In this document: piece by piece, positions 21,111 through 32,508 of the stretch
Numbering within the stretch: position 1 is the first letter of the stretch
Layout: each line of letters starts with the position of its first letter
Assembly: GCF_029784165.1 (NCBI RefSeq)
Contig: NC_073694.1
Span: forward strand, 54,249,433 to 54,313,432
From: Wyeomyia smithii
Taxonomy: Eukaryota; Arthropoda; Insecta; Diptera; Culicidae
DNA length: 64,000 bases
Direction: 5' to 3'
The notes under the pieces: generated by a model
What the model saw: the letters and a program-made list of their open reading frames with translations, nothing else
Told to the model about the DNA's origin: nothing
Database searches by the model: none
Translations under genes and position numbers: made by a program

Positions 21111-23635
21111 AGGTCGATTATGGAACATATTTTTTACCACTAAAACATTCACCTGCCAAATTTCTCGAGATGTGCAAAAATTTGTGTTTCATTTGTATGG
21201 CATCCCTCCCTTCCAAAAGAAGGAGGGGTGTCAAAACATCATGAACATATTTTTTACCCCTTAAAACATCTACATGCCAAATTCGGTTTGATTTGCTTGG
21301 TTTGTTCTTGAGTTGTGCAGAAATTTATGTTTCATTTGTATGGGACCCCTCCCTTCCAGAAAAGGGAGAGGTCTCAAACTATCATGGGAACCTTTATCGG
21401 CACCAAAACCCCTACATACAAATTTTCACGCCGATCGGTTTGGTAATTTTCGAGCTTATATGGATCAGACAGACAGACAGACCGGATTGCGTTTTTCTAT
21501 GTATAGATTACAACATCAATATTTTTTAAGAGTGAATATACATTTATTGGATTGAAGCGTTCATGTAAATCTATTTTTACAAATAGAAGTTTGAATGAGA
21601 AAGGCTGGGTCTGACCGCTAGGTGGATTAGTTTAGGTTTTTCTAATGGCAACTGCCTGGGGCCTATTTCGGCAGGTAAACTTTCTTTTTTGCAACAGGCA
21701 ATGTTCGATCTTATGAACGCCATGTTGCAGGCAAAATCAATGTTTGAAGCCATTCAAATAGGCACAAATTTTACTATTAAAATTGTTTCTAATGTAAAAT
21801 TTAGCAATGATTTTAAATAAAACAATTAAAATATTAAATTGGAATGCTCGCTCATTGAAGGCCAATGAGAATGAGCTTTTTAATTTTCTAACAGTAAATA
21901 ATGTGCATTTTGCAGTTTTTTTTTTTTTCTTCACATAAGATTTTGCAGTTATTACTGAAACATTTTTGAAACCTAACATAAATTAAAATATGATCCCAAT
22001 TACGTGGTTCATAGATATGATAGGATTCAGGGTTCCGGCGGTGGAGTTGCAATTGTTACTCATCGCCGAATCAAACATCGTGCTCTTCCCCATCTTGAGA
22101 CGAAAGTTATCGAAACTTTGGGAATTGAAGTTCAAACTGAACTTGGGATTTTATTTATTGCCGCAGCATATTTAGCATTTCAATGCACACGCGAGCACAA
22201 AAATTATTTTAAAGGTGATTTACAAAAACTCACCAGAAATCGTTCGAAATTTTTTATAATCGGCGATTTTAACGCTAAACATCGTTCATGGAATAGTTCT
22301 CAAAGTAATTCCAATGGCAAAATTTTATTCAATGATTGTTCTTCAGGATACTATTCTATTTTGGCTCCGAATAGTCCTACATGCTTTTCTTCTGTAAGAA
22401 ACCCTTCAACAATTGATTTGGTGCTAACAGATCAAAGTCAAGTATGTAGTGATTTGATCACACATGCTGACTTTGATTCTGACCATCTTCCAATAACTTT
22501 TTCTTTATCACATGAATCAGTTTTAAACCCTATGAGCTCTGTTTTTAATTATAACATGGCTAATTGGGAAAGATACAAAAGCTCATATTGAGAGAAATTT
22601 CAATAATGAGCTTGATTTGCAAAACGAAGTGAATATTGATTCCGCTTTGGAAGCATTAAAATGTGCAATTGTTGATGCCAGGAATTATTCTGTTCCAAAG
22701 GCTCAAATGAAATTTGATTCACCAATAATTGACGAAAACCTTCAACTTCTAATTCGTTTGAAAAATGTCCGCAGACGTCAATATCAACGTTCTCGTAACC
22801 CTGTTTTTAAAACTATTTATAAAGATTTACAGAAAGAGATTAAGCATAGATTTACTCTTCTGAGAAAACAAAATTTTGAGACTAGAGTTGAAAAATTGAA
22901 ACCATATTCAAAACCTTTTTGGAAGCTGTCGAAGATTCTTAAGAAACCTTCAAAGCCTATTCCAGTTTTGAAAGATGGTGAATGTTTTCTTGTATCCAAT
23001 AAACAAAAGGCTCAAAGACTTGCTCAGCAGTTTGAGAGTGTTCATAACTCAAATTTGAATTTTGTGAGTCCAATTGAAAATGAAGTCACACGTCAATTTG
23101 ATTTAATTTCTTCCCAGAATTTTTTACCTGCAGAAATAATTGAAACTAACTTGAATGAGATTAAATCAATTATTAAAAATTTCAAAAATATGAAAGCACC
23201 TGGTGACGATGGAATCTTTAATATACTAATCAAACATCTCCCTGAGAGCACAATGGAGTTTTTAGTGAAAATTTTAAATTGCTGCTTCAAAATTGCATAT
23301 TTTCCCAAATTATGGAAAAATGCAAAAATTACTCCAATTTTAAAACCGGATAAGAACCCAGCTGAAGTTTCAAGTTATCGACCAATCAGTTTGCTTTCTT
23401 CAATAAGTAAACTGTTTGAGAGAATTATTCTTAACAGAATGATGTCACACATCAACGAAAATTCAATTTTTGCAAATGAACAGTTTGGATTTCGCCATGG
23501 GCATTCCACAACTCATCAATTCCTCAGAGTTACTAATATGATACGAGCTAACAAATCTGAAGGTTATTTCACTGGAGCTGCTCTTTTAGACATAGAAAAA
23601 GCATTCGACAGTGTTTGGCATAAAGGTTTGATTGC

Positions 23636-23925
23636 TGTAATATCCCTATTACGTAATTTAAATCTACCTTTCAGGGTTGATTAAGAGAATATAAAAACAT
23701 GAGTATTGTTTACTCATTATCACGTAAACTGAATAAGCGTGCACTTTCTGAAGTGTCACTCTAATAAATAGGCTGTCGATCTGATAGAGTTTGTCAGTAC
23801 AGTATTGATACGCCAAGTGAACGAGCAACAACTTAACATCTTTACATTTATCTATTGAAGACATCCCGTTTGGTTCTGCCTTTACTTTGTCCGCTGCCAG
23901 TTTCTCCGGTCTGGAAGTTATAATA
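23636..23925 (+). repeat. 5' LTR of the gypsy-type element
   Basis: Starts TGTAATATCCC and ends GTTATAATA. By eye it differs from the 3' LTR by about four substitutions and one 5-base indel over 285-290 bp. The last base is ambiguous because A follows in both contexts. Confidence 0.9.
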
Positions 23926-26850
23926 AGTGGCGACGAGGATTAAAAGCGAACAAAAGGTTAGTAGTCACAACCAAAGAGGCTATTCTTTTTCGCTTTCTTT
24001 TAGTGAAACAATAAGCCGTGGTTATCGGACATTTTAGTTCGAATTGTGTAATCGGGTGAGTGACGCTATCTTGAACAATTGTTTTAACTAGTGAAAATGC
24101 CATTTTGAAATATCTTCAATGCGTTTGTCTTACAACAAAAAAATTAAATAAGGCTTGGTAATAGCATGCTTTTGTTAAAATAATGTTATTTCCATTGTAC
24201 TAATTCAGTTTATTGTAATCTTTTGTGTGTTCAACTGGATAATACGGATCTTTCAACGGTGGATAACAAAAGGCCATTGTCGGCATCAAACTTTGAATAC
24301 CGAAAGGAAAGGAAAGCTGGTGGACATACCGGCAGCTGCGGTTAGTAATTTGAAGGCAAAAGTAGTGACGACCCGAAAAGGATCAAGAAATAATTTGCAA
24401 ATAATAAATTCCTTTTGCCACGGATAAGCTGGTGAGTCATTTCATTTCTTTTTTTTATAAATTACATGAGCAAACGTTGACAAATATTATTTTGTTTTTT
24501 TCCCTTGCTCGTAATTATACTTGTACCGATTTTTGTCACGATTTAAAAAAAAAGAATAGTGATAAATTGTGTTGGTTGGTTTTGGATAATTTTTTTTTTT
24601 GATATTTTTGAAAAAGCGAATGCAAAATAATTTGGTTCTTAATTGTTTTATCAAATTTAAATTTTGTTGAGCTTCGTGGAACATTGTTTTTTAAATTTGC
24701 TGAATTTTTTTCGAATTATTTTTTTTACAATTTTTGAAATTGAATTGCAAAATGTCTTCAACCTTATCTACAATGATAGAGCCTTATCGGAAAGGCACTT
24801 TTTTCACGCATTGGGTAGAAAGATTGGATTTTTTCTTCATGGCTCACAAAACTCCAGAAGAAGATCGCAAAGCTCATTTCATCACATTGGGAGGACCTCA
24901 TATATATGCGAAACTGAAACTTTTATTTCCCACTAGAAATTTAGTAGATATCCCGCTAGCAACAATGGAGGAGAAACTTAAAATGCGAATACATAAAACG
25001 GCTTCTGGTATATGTTAGCGTATTTCTTTCAATCAGCGGGTACAAAAAGCTGATGAATCAGCTGAAGATTTTTTATTAGCACTAAAGCTCCAGGCAGAGC
25101 TTTGCTCTTACGGTTTATTTAAAGATACAGCAATTCGTGATAGATTGTTGGCAGGTTTGAGAGAAGTTCCTCTTAAACAGAAGATTCTCGGTGAAGCGGA
25201 TCAGTCGCTTGAGTCGGCTGAGAGAATAATTCAAACTTGGGAAGCAGCAAAGAATAATGTACAAAGTTTGTCATCGGGAATTAGTTCTGCTATGTCTATA
25301 GAACAGGTAGCAGCCATGCATAGACCTGGTGATCCAGTCGGCCCAGCTATGAAAAGAATTTTAAACTTGAATAAACTGATAAAAGAGCAAGAAGAAAAGG
25401 ATAAATTGCCAGTTAAACAAAGATTAGGTTTCCATGGGCCAAATAGAAAATGGAGTAACAACAAAGCATATACCGATCAAAAACGTTTTCAGTCCGATAA
25501 GCGCTGGAATGCTACAAATTTCCAACCAGCTGGGTTTAGGGAAGTCTATAAAGATTTTCGGATTTGTGATTTTTGCGGAATAAGAGGACATCTCAAACGG
25601 CGATGCTTTAAGCGTAAAGATTTAAAAAGGGAAGCTATCCACTTAGTAGATCAAATGAAACCAGGAACTTCAGGAACCCAAAGTCTGGCTGACTTCATAA
25701 ACACCAGGCGATCGGAAGAGACCGACAGTGATTCGGACGAAGGTAATTTGGAGTGTATGAATATATCCTCAATTAACAAAATAAGTGAACCATGTCTTGT
25801 ATCTGTTTTAGTTGAGAATAAATTATTAGAAATGGAGGTTGACTGTGGTTCCTCTGTTTCGGTTATTAATAAAACACAGTATTTCTCTCTTTTCACAAAT
25901 TCTTTACAAAAATCGACTAAGCAATTGATTGTTGTCAATGGTGCTAAATTAATTATTGAGGGAGAAGCCAAGGTTTTGGTTACTTTTAAGGGAAAAACTG
26001 AACTATTGAAACTTCTAGTATTTAATTGTGAAAACAAATTTATCCCCCTATTAGGCAGACCATGGTTGGATGCTTTTATACCTAATTGGAGAATGTTTTT
26101 CTCAGATTTTCTTCAAGTAAACAATGTGACTGATAGAAGCGCTTGTTTAATTATTCAAGAAATTAAACAAAATTATAGTCATTTGTTTAAGAAAGATTTT
26201 TCTAAACCGATCATCGGCTTTGAGGCGGATTTAGAATTGAAGACTGACAGACCAATTTTTAAAAATGCTTATGACGTTCCCTATCGCTTGCGGGATAAAA
26301 TTTTGTTGTATTTGGACAAACTGGAGCGGGAGAAAGTTATTACTCATATACAAACCAGTGAATGGGCATCTCCAGTAATTGTAGTAGCAAAAAAAATATG
26401 ATATTAGACTTGTAATAGATTGCAAGGTTTCTATAAATAAAAATAATGATTCCAAATACCTATCCATTACCTACAGCACAGGATCTTTTTGCTGGGTTAG
26501 CTGGGTGTAAGGTTTTTTGTGCTTTAGACTTAGAGGGAGCATATACCCAGTTATCCCTTACACAAAAGTCGAAAAAGTTTATGGTGATAAACACTATAAA
26601 GGGTTTATTCACCTATAATAGACTGCCGCAGGGTGCTTCATCCAGTGCGTCTATATTTCAGCAAGTGATGGATCAGGTTTTAAAAGGTTTAGAACATGTT
26701 TATTGCTACTTAGATGACGTATTAGTCGTTGGAGCTAACTTGGAAGATTGTAAAGAAAAGCTTTTTGAAGTTTTGAAAAGACTGAGTAATACAAATATTA
26801 AAATAAATTTTGACAAATGCAAATTTTTTGTTACAGTTCTTCCATATTTA

Positions 26851-28945
26851 TTCTTTATTTGTAAAAAAATTCATCTGACAAAAATAGTCTTAATGAATGT
26901 GCACTTGTCAATTCAACTTAAAAACTACGACGAACTCTCACTGCGAAATTGTGTGATGGTGTGCCAAAATCAAAAAGGTCTTCTACTTTGGAGAATGATC
27001 GAATACTGCAAGCTAACGAGTCGTTAAATCCGAAATTAGTACGGTGAAAGCTAGGTTGTAGTAGTCCAGTAGAGCGAAGAAGACGCTGTGAAGCCCGGAA
27101 ATTCAATTTGGAAAGGATATTTGGTGAATCGATTTCAGAGTTCAGAACTTTAGCTACGAACACCGCTTGTTGAACTTCTCTGCGCCGTTGCAATGTGTCA
27201 ATCCCAAGAAGACGACAACGGTCAGGATATGGAGGTAGGTTAATCGGGTCACGCCACGGAAGATTTCTTAACGCAACTCGCACGAATCTTTTCTGCACTC
27301 GCTCAAGTCGCAAATTCCAGACTAGTTGTTGAGGACACCAAACCAAGCTAGCATTTTCGAGGAGTGGCCGAACGAGAGCACAATACAACGCCTTCATGCA
27401 ATGGGGGTCCTTGAAGTCGCGAGCAATTTTCGAAACGAAACCAAGTTGTCTCGTGGCTTTAGCGATTATATTAGTACAATGCAGATTGAACGTAAGCTTC
27501 GTATCCATTACAACTCCAAGGTCACTAACGTGGTCAACTCTTGTTAGGTTTTGATTATCGATTTGATAGTTGAATAGTATTGGATTCACTTTGCGATGAA
27601 AGGTCATTACTTGACATTTACTAATGCTGACCGTCAGCAAGTTTTTGCGGCACCAATAAACAAACTTGTCCAAAAGCCCTTGTAGCCGCCAACAGTCGTC
27701 GATGGAGCGTATTATCAAATACAGCTTAAGATCGTCTGCGTACACTAGTTTACAACCAACATCTAACAGCAAGGAAACGTCATTGAAGAACAGCGTAAAC
27801 AGCAACGGCCCTAAGTTGCTACCTTGTGGGACGCCGGAGGTATTTGAGAACTGTGACGAACAGCAGGAATTAATGTGCACTCGTAGAACTCTGTCACATA
27901 AGTATGAACTAAGCCAACCAACATACCTCAGCGATGCACCAAGCCGTGAGATTTTTTTTAATAATATTTTATGGTCAATCCGATCAAATGCTGCTTTCAA
28001 ATCTGTATAGATTACGTCGGGATGAGCTTTTTGTTCCATGTGCGATATACAAGTCGAAGTGAAGTCAAGCAAATTCGTACTTACTGAGCGGCCAGGCATA
28101 AAACCGTGTTGGTCACTAGAGATATAACTCCTTGTACGTAAGAGCATAAACGTACTCACGATTATTTCGAACAGTTTTGATGCAGCAGAAAGACTAGTAA
28201 TGCCACGGTAGTGCCTAACGTTTCGACGATCCCCGCTTTTAAATATCGGGAACATGTATGAATGTTTCCAAACTGTGGGAAACTTTCCTTGCTCAAAAGA
28301 TTTGTTGTAAATATGGCGTAAGGGTTCGGCTAAAGCGTTTACACAACGACTTATTATAACTGCCGGGATTCCGTCGGGTCCAGCAGAGTACGAATGTTTC
28401 AATTTTTTTGCAGCAGCTTTTATCATGTCTGCAGAGATGTGGAATAAATCCAGGTCAACCAAATCGACAGGAACAGACTCAGCAGCAGCCTCAGCGTCGA
28501 GATCGGATGCGGTATTATCAGCAAACACAGAGGCAAAAGCTGTGCAAACATTTCACACGTGTCAGGATCAGATTTAGATTCTTGATCATCGAGGCATACA
28601 TTTGTGGGAATTGTAGCACATTTTCGTTTAGACTTAACGAAATTCCAAAAGTTTCTGGGATTTCTTCGAAGGTCTGTCTGAACTCGCATGACGTAAGATT
28701 TGTACAAGCCAGCATTCAACCGACGATAATCATCACTCGATCGCTTAAAAAAACACTTAGCATCGACTGTTTTAGTACGACGATATTTGTGTCGCCATCG
28801 ATTGCGTACACGTTTTAATTCTCGCAGACGCGAAGTGCATTGTGGAAAAACTGGCGCTTTTACTAATGGTAGATTCGATTCGAGCCACTAAAGTAAAACA
28901 TGAAGATAGATTCGGTTCGAGCCACTGAAGTAAAAACTGAAGTAA
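26851..28945 (-). mobile_element. CR1/Jockey-type non-LTR element, 5' truncated, nested in gypsy pol
   Basis: Inserted opposite to the gypsy element, with direct repeat ATTTA at 26846-26850 and 28946-28950; the gypsy reading LPYL/GHI resumes exactly across it. The minus-strand 3' end is a short A-rich tail (CAAATAAAGAATAAAT). The minus-strand 5' end is truncated within the endonuclease-to-RT linker and carries a 37-bp duplication (28870-28943). It is the same family by motif wording as fragments at 47.4-49.5 kb and 54.4-55.4 kb. Confidence 0.88.
26918..28845 (-). pseudogene. Reverse transcriptase of the nested CR1/Jockey-type element
   Basis: The main frame, 28528-26918, has 536 residues. 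It carries SAGPDGIPAVIISRC, RHYRGITSLS, DQHGFMPGRSV, TDLKAAFDRIDH, SGVPQGSNLGPLLF, the catalytic VYADDLKLY, the SKCQVMTFHR region and an intact C-terminal domain. The upstream linker (28845-28530) lies in another frame (RNPRNFWNFVKSKRK), so at least one frameshift separates them. The endonuclease is missing by 5' truncation. The long intact frame and catalytic box suggest a fairly young insertion. Known function: target-primed reverse transcription in an element needing its own endonuclease, absent here. Confidence 0.88.
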
Positions 28946-31114
28946 ATTTAGGACATATTATAAGCAAAGACGGGCTGATGCCTTGCCCAGACAAAATTGC
29001 CACAATTCAGAAGGCAAAAATACCAAAAAATGTTTCAGAAGTCAAATCATTTTTGGATCTGATAAATTACTACAATAAATTTATTTCTCATTTATCTTCA
29101 AAATTGTATGATTTGTGTCATCTTTTGAAGAATTACGTAAAATTTGTCTGGACTGATAACTGTAACAAAGCTTTTGAGGAAAGTAAAAAAGCTTTATTAA
29201 ATGCAAATATTTTAGAGTTTTATGATCCAAATAAACCTATAGCAATTGTTTCGGATGCTTCAGGCTACGGTTTGGGAGGAGTAACAGCTCATATTATTGA
29301 CGAGGTTGAAAAACCTATATGTTTTACTTCGTTTTCTCTCAATTCAGCGCAAAAGAACTACCCTATTCTTCATCTTGAAGCTTTGGCTTTAGTGTCAACT
29401 ATTAAGAAGTTTCATAAATATTTATACGGGAAATTTTTTTATGTATATACAGACCATAAGCCTTTAGTAGGAATTTTTGGGAAGGCAGGTAAACATTCAA
29501 TATATGTGACCAGATTGCAAAGATATATTTTGGAACTTTCAATTTATAATTTTGAAATAAGGTATAGGCCGTCTGCTCAGATGGGTAACGCGGACTTCTG
29601 TTCTAGGTTCCCATTAGAACAGACAGTTCCTAGTGAATACGATAAAAAATATATCAATAGCATTAATTTTGGTGGTAGTTTGCCTATCGACTACAAGAAA
29701 ATTGCTTCAGAGACAAAGAACGATAAATTTCTGCAGCAAATAGTTATTTATATGAAACGTGGTTGGCCTAAACGGCTTGACAAGCGCTATGCTAATATAT
29801 TTTCAAATCAGCAGGATTTGAAATTATTTGACGAATGCTTACTTTATAAAGACAGGGTAATCATACCAACAGCAATGCAGAGCGATGTTTTGAAACTTTA
29901 ACACGCCAATCACGGAGGCATAGTAAAAATGAAGCAATTGGCAAGACGATACATATATTGGTGGGGTATAAATGGGGACATAGAAAAATTTGTAGCTAGT
30001 TGTGATGCATGCAACGGTATGGCGATAGTTCCCAAATCAAAAGTACAGTCTCAATGGATCCCTTCTACAAGACCCTTTAGTCGAATACATATAGATTTCT
30101 TTTATTTCCAACACCACACTTTTTTAATTATCGTCGATAGTTTCTCAAAGTGGGTGGAAATAGAATGGATGAAGAAGGGAACAGACACAGGTAACACTTT
30201 GAGAAAACTAGTAGCATATTTTGCTCGATATGGTTTGCCTGATGTTCTGGTTTCAGACGGTGGACCTCCGTTCAACTCGCAGGCTTTTCCAAATTTTCTT
30301 GAAAGACAAGGCATTCATGCTTTCAAGAGTCCTCCATATAATCCTGCCAGCAATGGTCAGGCGGAGCGACTTGTAAGGACGGTTAAAGAGGTATTAAAGA
30401 AGTTTTTGCTTGAGCCGGAAGTTGCCGAGTTGAATTTAGAGGACCAGATTAATTTATTTTTATTTAATTATCGTAATTGTTCGACGGTTGATGGACAATT
30501 TCTATCAGAAAGGATTTTTTCTTTCACACCTAAAACACTAATAGATCTAATCAATCCAAAAAAAAAAAACTACAAACAATACTTAACACAACTAACAAAG
30601 CATGAACCACTTGAACCACCAGATGATGAATTTAGCACTAAGAATAATAATGCTATAGATGTAGCGGATTCTTTAAATAATCTGATGGCTGATGATGTGG
30701 TGTGGTATAGAAACCATAGCCCACAAAACCATGCCAGATGGATAAAAGCAACTTTTCTAAGACAACTTTCTAAAAACGTCTTCCAGGTGGAAATTGGAAG
30801 CGTTCCAATAAGCGCCCACAGGAATCAGCTTAGGATGGTGGAGTCGGACTGGTTAGTTCGTCCAAATGTAGCTTTTCCAGCCAGAATGACTGGGATCACG
30901 AAACAACCTGGAGAGAGCAGTCGAAAGAGAAAGCTCATCGATATATTATCTCCCGTCAGGAGATCAGAAAGAAGAAAAATTCCGAAACGAGATCAAAACT
31001 TTGTATATGATATTGAGTAATGATTTGTACATTTTCGAATTTTGTTATCTAGTTTGTAAAATTATAAATATCATTTGTACAATCAAACATTGTTATATCT
31101 TAAGGAGGAAGAGC

Positions 31115-31399
31115 TGTAATATCCCTATTACGTAATTTTAATCTACCTTTCAGGGTTGATTAAGAGAATATAAAAACATGAGTATTGTTTACTCATTATC
31201 ACGTAAACTGAATAAGCGTGCACTTTCTGAAGTGTCACTCTAATAAATAGGCTGTCGATCTGATAAAGTTTGTCAGCATTGTTACGCCAAGTGAACGAGC
31301 AACAACTTAACATCTTTACATTTATCTATTGAAGACATCCCGTTTGGTTCTGCCTTTACTTTGTCCGCTGCCAGTTTCTCCGGTCTGGAAGTTATAATA
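31115..31399 (+). repeat. 3' LTR of the gypsy-type element
   Basis: Starts TGTAATATCCC after the polypurine tract and ends GTTATAATA before the ATTGC duplication. 285 bp against 290 bp for the 5' copy. Confidence 0.9.
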
Positions 31400-32508
31400 A
31401 TTGCGAAATTGCAAACTTTTAATTTTTCCAATTTTCCTAATCAAAATTTTGAAAAATTATCTTACTGATCGAACTCTGCATGTTGTCTATCAGAATTCAA
31501 AATCTGATAGATTTCCTGTCAGAGCAGGTGAACCTCAAGGTTCAGTCTTGGGTCCAGTCCTGTACAACATATTCACTTCAGATCTTCCTGATTTGCCTCC
31601 AGGATGCACAAAGTCATTGTTCTGCGATGACACAAGCATTTCCGTAAAAGGAAAAAGTCTTCGTGTCATATGCAGTCGATTGCAGAAAAGTTTAGATATT
31701 TTTTCTTCCTACTTGCAAAAGTGGAAAATCTCTCCCAATGCTTCTAAAACTCAAATGATAATTTTTCCGCATAAGCCTAGGGCTTCTTTCCTCAAGCCAA
31801 ACAATAATCACTTTGTCAAGATGAATGGGGTTATTTTAAGTTGGTCAGACAAGGTTAAGTACTTGGGACTAATTTATGATAAAAAACTTATTTTCAAAGA
31901 GCACATTGAGAGTATACAAGCCAAGTGCATCAAATATGTTTATATCCTCTCATTAACAGGAATTCTAAACTTTGTTTAAAGAACAAACTTTTGATTTACA
32001 AACAAATTTTTAGACCAGCAATGCTTTATGCTGTACCGATCTGGCCAAGTTGCTGTTCAACAAGGAAGAAAACGCTCCAAAGGATTCAGAATAAAATTCT
32101 GAAGATGATTTTGAAGCGTCCTCCTTGGTTTGGAACACTCGAATTACATAGACTCACTGGTGTTGAACCATTAGAAGCTATGTCAAATAAAATTATTAAC
32201 AATTTTCGACAAAAATCGTTGCAATCCTCAATTGCTACGATAAGCTCTCTTTATAGCCAATAAGTTAGCAATTAAGTTAGTTGTAAGTTTACTTCCCCTT
32301 TTCTGACAAGTAGGTTTAAATCCCTACGAATGATAAGTCCTAATTGCGAAAGCAAACAAATCCTAACAATTAAAATTACAAATTTCTAACAGTGTTGAGA
32401 AGTCACCATTTGTGATTGGACACACATACTCATTATTTACTAATATTTTTCATAAATACTTAAGCTACTAACAAATCCCCCCTTTTAAAAAAAAAGGGAA
32501 GATCGGAT

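Larger units (their letters stand above)
18787..21631 (+). repeat. Composite non-coding repeat inserted in the Juan-like ORF1
   Basis: Begins near GGCATATATCACTCGATTCA, then a (TG)n tract (about 18840-18880). Then come diverged units starting ACTCAC(T)TTTCTCAGAGATGGCTG at about 18892, 19195 and 19375, and an array of ~120-bp units (20100-21110). Two copies of a TTTGTATGG..CCCTCCCTTCC segment (21190-21360) follow, then a CAGACAGACAGAC tract (about 21468), and it ends near GCTAGGTGGATTA. No open frame. The first and last phrases look like a single mosquito repeat family; the middle parts may be separate additions. No target duplication was identified. Confidence 0.65.
17624..21820 (+). pseudogene. 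Juan-like ORF1 (gag-like zinc-knuckle protein), broken
   Basis: The start is at 17624 (MAGRKKK, basic N-terminus), preferred over the upstream in-frame Met at 17579 because it matches the usual basic start of Jockey gag proteins. Two clear CCHC knuckles, CRVCQRYGHGSKFC and CLICGDSSHKKDTC, lie near 18300-18410; a third begins at CAIC and is lost to a deletion. Frameshifts occur near 18180 and 18455. A composite repeat then interrupts the frame at about 18787, and the C-terminus (SFLQQAMFDLMNAMLQ) resumes at about 21632 and stops at 21820. The ORF1 stop overlaps the ORF2 start by 14 bases. By family knowledge it is a nucleic-acid-binding protein of the retrotransposition particle; this copy is inactive. 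Confidence 0.82.
24752..31020 (+). pseudogene. Gypsy-type gag-pol, broken by stops, frameshifts and an insertion
   Basis: Gag starts at 24752 (MSSTLST). An in-frame TAG at 25016 interrupts gag, and the same frame continues to 26401. It carries the knuckle CDFCGIRGHLKRRC (~25567), the protease motif VDCGSS (~25840) and the start of reverse transcriptase (SEWASPVIVV). An A-run frameshift at about 26390 and a second near 26440 precede the catalytic block (LPQGASSS, YLDDVLV ~26710). A non-LTR element interrupts at 26850, and pol resumes at 28951 with RNase H (VSDASGYGLGG, TDHKPL). An in-frame TAA at 29899 precedes the integrase HHCC finger (HANH..CDAC). The catalytic core has DFFYF, SDGGPPF and NGQAERL, and the frame ends at 31020. 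By family knowledge gag and pol form the particle and copy and integrate the element; this copy cannot encode an intact product. Confidence 0.9.
23631..31404 (+). mobile_element. Ty3/gypsy-type LTR retrotransposon inserted in the Juan-like ORF2
   Basis: LTR-to-LTR element (23636-31399) flanked by the direct repeat ATTGC (23631-23635 and 31400-31404). The flanking Juan reading continues across the duplication. Internal order is gag, zinc knuckle, protease, reverse transcriptase, RNase H, integrase, i.e. gypsy order. TGGCGACGAGG two or three bases after the 5' LTR is a candidate tRNA primer-binding site, and AAGGAGGAAGAGC before the 3' LTR is the polypurine tract. Its pol is interrupted by another non-LTR element (26851-28945). 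Confidence 0.92.
21807..32263 (+). pseudogene. Juan-like ORF2 (endonuclease-reverse transcriptase), split and frameshifted
   Basis: ORF2 starts at 21807 (KILNWNARSLK, the first endonuclease motif). A T-run at about 21918 disrupts the frame. The endonuclease resumes at 22004-22591 with GGGVAIV, FFIIGDFNAKH and DSDHLPI. One frameshift at about 22580 leads to the reverse transcriptase (22617 on): APGDDGIFN, YRPISLLSS, FGFRHGHSTTHQ and LLDIEKAFDSVWH, broken at 23635 by the gypsy insertion. The remainder lies at 31405-32263: PQGSVLGPVLYN, CDDTSI (FADD position, here CDDT), KYLGLI and the C-terminal domain, with frameshifts near 31430 and 31960. Known role: target-primed reverse transcription. This copy is dead. 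It is interpreted as Juan/Jockey from motif wording and ORF1 type. Confidence 0.85.
17404..32493 (+). mobile_element. Juan-like (Jockey-clade) non-LTR retrotransposon, itself interrupted
   Basis: Bounded by the 15-bp duplication of RTE sequence. It starts CAGTGCGTCTTGAG and ends in a C/A-rich tail (CCCCCCTTTT then nine A). Its parts are a 5' UTR, ORF1 (17624-18786 and 21632-21820), ORF2 (21807-23635 and 31405-32263) and a 3' UTR. It is interrupted by a composite repeat (about 18787-21631) and a Ty3/gypsy element (23636-31399). Frameshifts occur in both ORFs. Confidence 0.85.
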
